DNA of 48,491 bases from Candidatus Helarchaeota archaeon (lineage in GTDB: Archaea; Asgardarchaeota; Lokiarchaeia; Helarchaeales; RDOG01), in the NCBI GenBank assembly GCA_029838215.1, contig JALGVI010000043.1, positions 1 to 48,491 on the forward strand, in the 5' to 3' direction. Positions 43,945 through 48,491 of this stretch are shown one piece after another. The first letter of the stretch is position 1, and every line of letters begins with the position of its first letter. The position numbers and the translations under genes are program-made. The notes beneath the pieces were generated by a model. That model was not told where the DNA came from, did no database searches, and worked only from the letters and a program-made list of their open reading frames with translations.

Positions 43945-44214
43945 TCAAGTTTGTAATAATTGTACCTTAGCCGTAATGATCATGATGAAATCCATCTGCT
44001 CATAGAACGAGATCAAGTATGGGATGCCGTCTTCTTTTCGAACTATCCAACCACATGCAAAATTCTCGTCATCACTTGGAGATAATCTTGCGATGATATC
44101 ACCCTTTAGATATCCTCCATACTTCTCTCTTGCATCTTCTTTGATATCGCGTGCAAAAAAATCTCCAGTATGGCGATATAGGTCCCAAAATTTTTGATCT
44201 TCTTCTAATTTCAT
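43945..44214 (-). CDS. Small hypothetical protein
   Basis: An 89-residue acidic, soluble protein with one Cys. KFWDLYRHTGDFFARDIKED, then a strand region, GWIVRKEDGIPYLISFYEQ. No family is recognised. ATG 44214 is preferred over TTG 44217, with AGGATTGAT upstream. It sits nine bases upstream of the MBL hydrolase gene and probably forms an operon with it. Confidence 0.55.
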   Translation of the reverse strand: MKLEEDQKFWDLYRHTGDFFARDIKEDAREKYGGYLKGDIIARLSPSDDENFACGWIVRKEDGIPYLISFYEQMDFIMIITAKVQLLQT

Positions 44215-44510
44215 CAATAATCAATCCTTTTTATTCACAACCGAATATTCTCATTCGATCTAAAATTTATTTGTATTGATCGAAGATTAATTCAGATGTC
44301 TATTTTCAAGTTTCGTGATAAATTAAGTATCTCGGTTATAAAAAAATTTAAATTCATCATAAGCAATGATAACAAAACTTGAATTAATCATGACGAGATG
44401 AAAAAAATGGGGTATCGTGTTCTCAATAATTGAGTATAGAAGACCTACTTTTTTACATATTAAATCTGATGTACCCCGACCGTCATTACTTATTCTACAT
44501 GTAAAACGAG
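44215..44510. promoter_or_regulatory. Divergent promoter region before the LeuA operon
   Basis: This roughly 300-base AT-rich gap carries a TATA-like TTATAAAAAAATTTAAA (44336-44352). It separates the small 89-residue gene (leftward) from the LeuA-type synthase. No gene, leader peptide or tRNA is seen. Confidence 0.4.
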
Positions 44511-46145
44511 GTGAAATTCTTGACAGACCCTAATGCAACGAAGAAGATATTTATTTCTCCACACATTGGAAAAGTTTCAAAAAACCTGAATCTACCCGAA
44601 TGCGTTCACATCTTCGACACGTCTCTTCGAGATGGGGAACAGTCACCGGGCATATCATACACGCTTGAGCAAAAAATCCAAATTGCTGAGCAATTAAACA
44701 AGTTGGGCGTGGATGTCATCGAAGCAGGAATGCCGATAGTTTCCCAAGGCGATTATGAAGCCTGCAAGGCAATCTCAAAGCTTGGACTTGAATCAGAAGT
44801 CATTGGCTTGGCACGAATTGAACGAGTTGACATTGACAAGGTAATAGAGTGTGACATGGAAGCCATTCACGTATTCATTGCTACTTCCGATCTACACTTG
44901 AAGGATAAGCTTAAGATGACTCGGGAACAGGTGCTAGAAGCCATCACGAAAGAAGTCGAATATGCCAAAGCACATTTTGGTGAAAAAATAGAGTTCTCGG
45001 CGGAAGATGCTACAAGAACGGATCTAGATTTCTTGATCGAGGCAAACCTTGCCGCAATTGAAGCAGGCGCGAAGCGCATTAACATACCCGATACGGTCGG
45101 GACAATTACTCCCCCTGGCTATGCGTATATCATCAAAGAAAATATCTCAAGATTCCCAAAGGATATCCGCGTGTCCTTGCATTGCCATAATGATTTTGGA
45201 TTAGCCACGGCAAATACTCTTGCAGGAATAGAAGCCGGAGCGACACAAGCGGAAACCACGATCTTGGGATTGGGTGAACGGGCAGGAAATGCCTGTCTTG
45301 AAGAAGTTGTCATGTCGTTGCACGTATTGTATGGCGTGCGTACAAATATAAAGCATCAATATCTTTACGAAACTTCTAAATTGGTTGAGAGACTCTCCAG
45401 TTTCCCAATTCCAACAAATTTGCCATTGGTCGGTGAAAATGCCTTTCGTCATGAATCGGGAATTCATGCTCATGCAGTCATCATGAATCCGCGAACATAT
45501 GAACCGTTTACGCCGGAAATGATTGGCATTCCTCGAACCGATAGGTTGGAAGACGTGGTAGAACAAGCGATATCTGTTGGGAAGCACACGGGTGGACATA
45601 GTCTTGGTGCAAAATTAAAATCTATGGGCTTCAGCGTATCTAAAACACAATTCAATGAGATTCGAAATCGCGTGAAGGAGATTGGAGACAAAGGAAAACA
45701 AGTTACGGACATGGATTTATACGAAATTGCAATTAACATGCTGGGTGAAGTGCCCGAGGAGCTTTCCACGTTGAAGCTCGAAGAGTTAACAGTGACATGT
45801 GGTAAAAATGTCACGCCAACTGCAACGGTTCGGCTAAAAATTAAAATAGACGATCATTGGGACGAAAGAGTTTCAGCTGCAATTGGAGTAGGGCCCGTGG
45901 ATGCTGCCTGCAACGCGCTTGCTAAAGTCTGGGAAAAATTTGGCTTTGGAAAAATGACTCTCACGGAGTACCATTTGGACGCTATTACCGGAGGGACGGA
46001 TGCTCTGGGTCGCGTGAAAGTCAGAATGACGGATGTTTTTGGAAAAGCAGTCGATTCGCGTGCTGTAAATCCTGATATCGTGATGTCTAGCATTCAAGCA
46101 ATGATAAATGGAATGAACAGATATCTAGCGGAAAAAAAAAGATAA
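44511..46145 (+). CDS. LeuA-type 2-isopropylmalate/citramalate/homocitrate synthase
   Basis: A 544-residue enzyme of the LeuA family that condenses acetyl-CoA with a 2-oxoacid. DTSLRDGEQSPG (36-47) and LHCHNDFG give the catalytic metal ligands, and the C-terminal regulatory LeuA dimer domain runs about 410-544. The last feature favours isopropylmalate or citramalate synthase over short homocitrate synthases, yet the family is hard to split by eye. The frame starts with GTG 44511; TTG 44520, with GAGGTGA five bases upstream, may be the true start. It leads an operon with two dehydrogenases, giving a 2-oxoacid elongation pathway. LeuC and LeuD are not in this window. Confidence 0.88.
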   Translation: MKFLTDPNATKKIFISPHIGKVSKNLNLPECVHIFDTSLRDGEQSPGISYTLEQKIQIAEQLNKLGVDVIEAGMPIVSQGDYEACKAISKLGLESEVIGLARIERVDIDKVIECDMEAIHVFIATSDLHLKDKLKMTREQVLEAITKEVEYAKAHFGEKIEFSAEDATRTDLDFLIEANLAAIEAGAKRINIPDTVGTITPPGYAYIIKENISRFPKDIRVSLHCHNDFGLATANTLAGIEAGATQAETTILGLGERAGNACLEEVVMSLHVLYGVRTNIKHQYLYETSKLVERLSSFPIPTNLPLVGENAFRHESGIHAHAVIMNPRTYEPFTPEMIGIPRTDRLEDVVEQAISVGKHTGGHSLGAKLKSMGFSVSKTQFNEIRNRVKEIGDKGKQVTDMDLYEIAINMLGEVPEELSTLKLEELTVTCGKNVTPTATVRLKIKIDDHWDERVSAAIGVGPVDAACNALAKVWEKFGFGKMTLTEYHLDAITGGTDALGRVKVRMTDVFGKAVDSRAVNPDIVMSSIQAMINGMNRYLAEKKR

Positions 46146-46162
46146 AATAAAATGGTGAAATT

Positions 46163-47329
46163 ATGAGCAAGTACAAGATTGTTGTATTACCAGGCGATGG
46201 AATCGGTCCTGAAATTGTCGATGAAGCATTGAAGGTGCTGAAGACACTTGAAGGAGCATCAAACAAGCTTGATTTCGAATTCCTTCAATTCGAATGTGGT
46301 GGACAATATTATCTCAAAACAGGAAGGAAAGAAGAATGGCCCCCTGAGGTTTTCGATATTTGCAAGAACGAAGCAGATGCGATACTTCTTGGAGCAATAG
46401 GGTGGACCGACCCAAAAACAGGAAAAACAGTTTCTTATCCATCTGGGAAAATGGTTGGCTTGGAAATTCTTTTTGGACTCCGTTTCGGGTTAGACCTGTA
46501 TGCAAATATACGTCCGACCAAGTTGTACGAAAACGTGCCTCACAAGATTTCAGGGGAATTTCGTCAAATATGGGACCCTAAAAACGTTGATTTCGTCACG
46601 ATTCGAGAAAATACCGAGGGTCTCTATGCTGACACGCACGGAGGTCTCAACCGAGGTGGACAGATTGAGGTTGCAACGGACGTGCGTTTAATTACGAGAA
46701 AAGGCGCGGAACGAGTCATTAAATTTGCTTTCGACTATTGTACACGGCGAAATAAAGGATCTCCTAAAGATGGGAAGCTTCGAGTGACGTGCGTGGATAA
46801 AAGTAATGTCACCGCAGGGTGCAAGTTATTTCGATCTATTTACCAAGAAATTGCTCCTAAATATCCCAATATACAAGAAGATTATGCATTCATTGATGCC
46901 TTTACTCAGTGGATAGTAAGAACTCCCGAATGGTTTGATGTCTGCGTCGTGGCAAACATGTTTGGAGACATTGCCACGGATCTTGCAGCGGTATTACAGG
47001 GTTCGCTAGGAATGGCAGCAAGTGGTAATGTTGGTGATAAGCACGGCATGTTTGAACCGATTCACGGTTCAGCCCCGAAATATACGGGTAAAAACGTCAT
47101 AAATCCATTAGCAACCATTTTCGCGGCTTCAATGATGCTCGATTGGCTCTCTATGAAAAATAATGATGAGCCCACCTTGAAATCAGGTGCTGACATGATT
47201 GAAAAAGCCATTCAACTCGTGCTAAATGAAGGCAAGATACGCACGTATGACCTAGGTGGAAATTCTTCGACTTCTCAGGTTGGAGATGCCGTATCAGCAA
47301 AAGTGAAAGAACTTGCAAGAAACATGTAA
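46163..47329 (+). CDS. Isopropylmalate/isocitrate dehydrogenase-family enzyme, copy 1
   Basis: A 388-residue beta-decarboxylating dehydrogenase. [10 protein letters not shown] (9-18), [20 protein letters not shown] (general Tyr), VDKSNVT (catalytic Lys), and [10 protein letters not shown] (metal Asp pair). The cofactor loop is HGSAPKYTG; Lys-Tyr at this place is the NADP-binding pair of E. coli isocitrate dehydrogenase. The substrate-side LeuB-like residues (Leu four before Arg in LRFGLDLY) do not match isocitrate dehydrogenase Asn115, so the substrate is uncertain: isopropylmalate, homoisocitrate or isocitrate. A ribosome site (GGTGAAATT) precedes the ATG. It follows LeuA by 17 bases. Confidence 0.83.
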   Translation: MSKYKIVVLPGDGIGPEIVDEALKVLKTLEGASNKLDFEFLQFECGGQYYLKTGRKEEWPPEVFDICKNEADAILLGAIGWTDPKTGKTVSYPSGKMVGLEILFGLRFGLDLYANIRPTKLYENVPHKISGEFRQIWDPKNVDFVTIRENTEGLYADTHGGLNRGGQIEVATDVRLITRKGAERVIKFAFDYCTRRNKGSPKDGKLRVTCVDKSNVTAGCKLFRSIYQEIAPKYPNIQEDYAFIDAFTQWIVRTPEWFDVCVVANMFGDIATDLAAVLQGSLGMAASGNVGDKHGMFEPIHGSAPKYTGKNVINPLATIFAASMMLDWLSMKNNDEPTLKSGADMIEKAIQLVLNEGKIRTYDLGGNSSTSQVGDAVSAKVKELARNM

Positions 47330-47352
47330 ACAAAAATTAGTAGGAAGTACTC

Positions 47353-48491
47353 ATGAAAAAAGTAACCTGCATTGGAGGAGAAGGGATTGGTGTTGAAGTC
47401 GTCAATGCAACCATTGAATTGATCGAAGGAATGGCTCTCCCTGGTGTCGAGCTCATCAAGCAACAAGTCGGTGAAGCGGCAGAATACAAGCATGGTAAAG
47501 GAGTCGTGTTTCCTGATGAAGTTAAAGAATCCATCCAATCATCCGATGCTGTATTGTTTGGAGCTGCCTATAAAAAATCAAAAGAAGTCCTCCACTATCT
47601 TCGCTTCGACCTTGATAACTATGCACATCTCCGCCCTTGTAAGTATTATGAAGGATTGTCAAGCCCTCTTGCAGACCCTTCACAACTGGACATCCTATTC
47701 GTTCGAGAAGGAATGGAATCCTTATACGCAGCATTAAGAATAGGCGAAGGCACCCTTGAAGAGCTTTATGATAAAAACGTGCTTTCCAGAACGGGCAAGG
47801 AATGGGAAAAAGGAGGAAATTATGCTCTAAAAATAGTTTCTGAATATAATTGCAAGCGCATTGCAAGATTCGCCTGTGAACAAACCGTGAGGCGAAAAAA
47901 GAGAGGTCATCGAGGACGTCTTACAATAGTTCACAAGGCAAACGTGCTACCGAAGACAGATGGTTACTTCCGGCAAATCGCATACGAAGTTGCAGCAAGA
48001 TATAGAAAGGAAGAAGGCATCCTGATCAACGATTACTTCGTCGACGATATGGCAAGACGTATTGTTAAATTCCCAGAACAACAAGATGTCCTCCTGTGTT
48101 TAAACGAGTATGGAGACATTCTAAGTGACATGACGGCAGAACTGGCTGGTGGAATAGGGTTGGCTCCTTCGGGTTGTTTCGGAGGTAAGATACCCTATTT
48201 CGAACCGATTCATGGCTCGGCTCCAGATATCGCAGGAATGAACATCTCCAATCCCATCGCAACAATCCTCTCGGCAAAAATGATGCTTGACTACTTACAA
48301 TTTAAAAAAGAAGCCACGATGCTCGAAGAAGCCGTGCGCGAGTATTTCCTACTCGCGAAAGATCCCAAAAAAAATTGGATTTTTCTGCCTCGGGACCTCG
48401 TCCCCCCTGATTTTCAGTCAAGTAAAAAATTCTGCCACACCAGAGATGTCGCACGTAAAGTCCTGAAAATTTATCACGATTTAATCGATGT
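47353..48491 (+). CDS. Isopropylmalate/isocitrate dehydrogenase-family enzyme, copy 2 (partial, cut by window end)
   Basis: This second dehydrogenase runs off the right edge after 379 codons, near its full length. It begins MKKVTCIGGEGIGVEV. It retains REGMESLYA (Tyr), VHKANVLPK (Lys), INDYFVDDMARR and NEYGDILSDMTA (metal Asp), so it should be active. The cofactor loop is HGSAPDIAG: Asp-Ile at the position where Thermus isopropylmalate dehydrogenase uses Asp278-Ile279 for NAD. It therefore probably uses NAD, unlike copy 1. It is divergent from copy 1, not a recent duplicate. The gap is 23 bases and transcription is shared. Confidence 0.82.
   Translation, partial: MKKVTCIGGEGIGVEVVNATIELIEGMALPGVELIKQQVGEAAEYKHGKGVVFPDEVKESIQSSDAVLFGAAYKKSKEVLHYLRFDLDNYAHLRPCKYYEGLSSPLADPSQLDILFVREGMESLYAALRIGEGTLEELYDKNVLSRTGKEWEKGGNYALKIVSEYNCKRIARFACEQTVRRKKRGHRGRLTIVHKANVLPKTDGYFRQIAYEVAARYRKEEGILINDYFVDDMARRIVKFPEQQDVLLCLNEYGDILSDMTAELAGGIGLAPSGCFGGKIPYFEPIHGSAPDIAGMNISNPIATILSAKMMLDYLQFKKEATMLEEAVREYFLLAKDPKKNWIFLPRDLVPPDFQSSKKFCHTRDVARKVLKIYHDLID

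Noticed and set aside
1..48491. CRISPR arrays, insertion sequences, rRNA genes
   Set aside because: No direct-repeat arrays, transposase motifs or rRNA-like stretches were seen in the window.

Overview
The window reads as a chromosomal piece of an AT-rich archaeon, most probably an Asgard (Promethearchaeota) lineage close to Lokiarchaeia. Archaeal markers are RadB, a KaiC-like ATPase, an Lrp/AsnC regulator, the pterin kinase MptE and an archaeal NFACT/RqcH protein, with TATA-like boxes and GGTGA-type ribosome binding sites. The Asgard signal comes from eukaryote-like proteins: an OST3/OST6 (MAGT1/TUSC3)-type membrane domain (227-769), a probable Rab5IF/EMC6-family protein (15905-16279), a Roadblock/LC7 protein (20540-21394), a gelsolin-like protein (21970-22806), a possible longin/coiled-coil protein (32993-33940), and a candidate eukaryote-type SECIS hairpin (41853-41888).

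Layout. 1-3.6 kb: OST3-like subunit, V4R-like protein, RadB, an unknown protein and a small Cys protein beside a frameshifted small gene. 4.0-6.4 kb: an ABC exporter pair. 6.4-9.7 kb: FGGY sugar kinase, membrane protein, MptE and a 52-residue zinc ribbon. 10.0-15.8 kb: type IA topoisomerase with a lysine-rich tail, galactokinase and RqcH. 15.9-18.6 kb: Rab5IF/EMC6-like protein, then a B12-dependent acyl-CoA mutase in two subunits. 18.9-22.8 kb: Lrp regulator, KaiC-like ATPase, Roadblock, zinc ribbon, TPR-like and gelsolin-like proteins. 23.1-32.3 kb: NAD(P)HX repair enzyme and a 2501-residue surface protein full of N-glycosylation sequons. 32.5-36.0 kb: a decayed M20 peptidase gene, three coiled-coil/helical genes and a Cys-rich protein. 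36.3-41.3 kb: a fused Mg-chelatase-type I/D protein, AMMECR1, a ferredoxin-like protein and a VTT/DedA protein. 41.4-41.9 kb: a small beta-grasp-like gene whose frame continues through two consecutive TGA codons. 42.0-44.2 kb: glycosyltransferase, MBL hydrolase and a small protein. 44.5-48.5 kb: a LeuA-type synthase and two LeuB/Icd-type dehydrogenases, the last cut by the window edge.

How genes may work together. The OST3-like subunit and the giant sequon-rich surface protein are linked by N-glycosylation. The mutase subunits form one B12 enzyme, but the active site differs from methylmalonyl-CoA mutase at every position I could compare. LeuA plus two dehydrogenases form a 2-oxoacid elongation operon (leucine, citramalate or homocitrate type). 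The most unusual item is the 41416-41856 gene: tandem in-frame TGA codons, a coding-like extension with no start codon of its own, and a SECIS-like hairpin at its end together suggest a selenoprotein. All family assignments are by eye; no searches were run.
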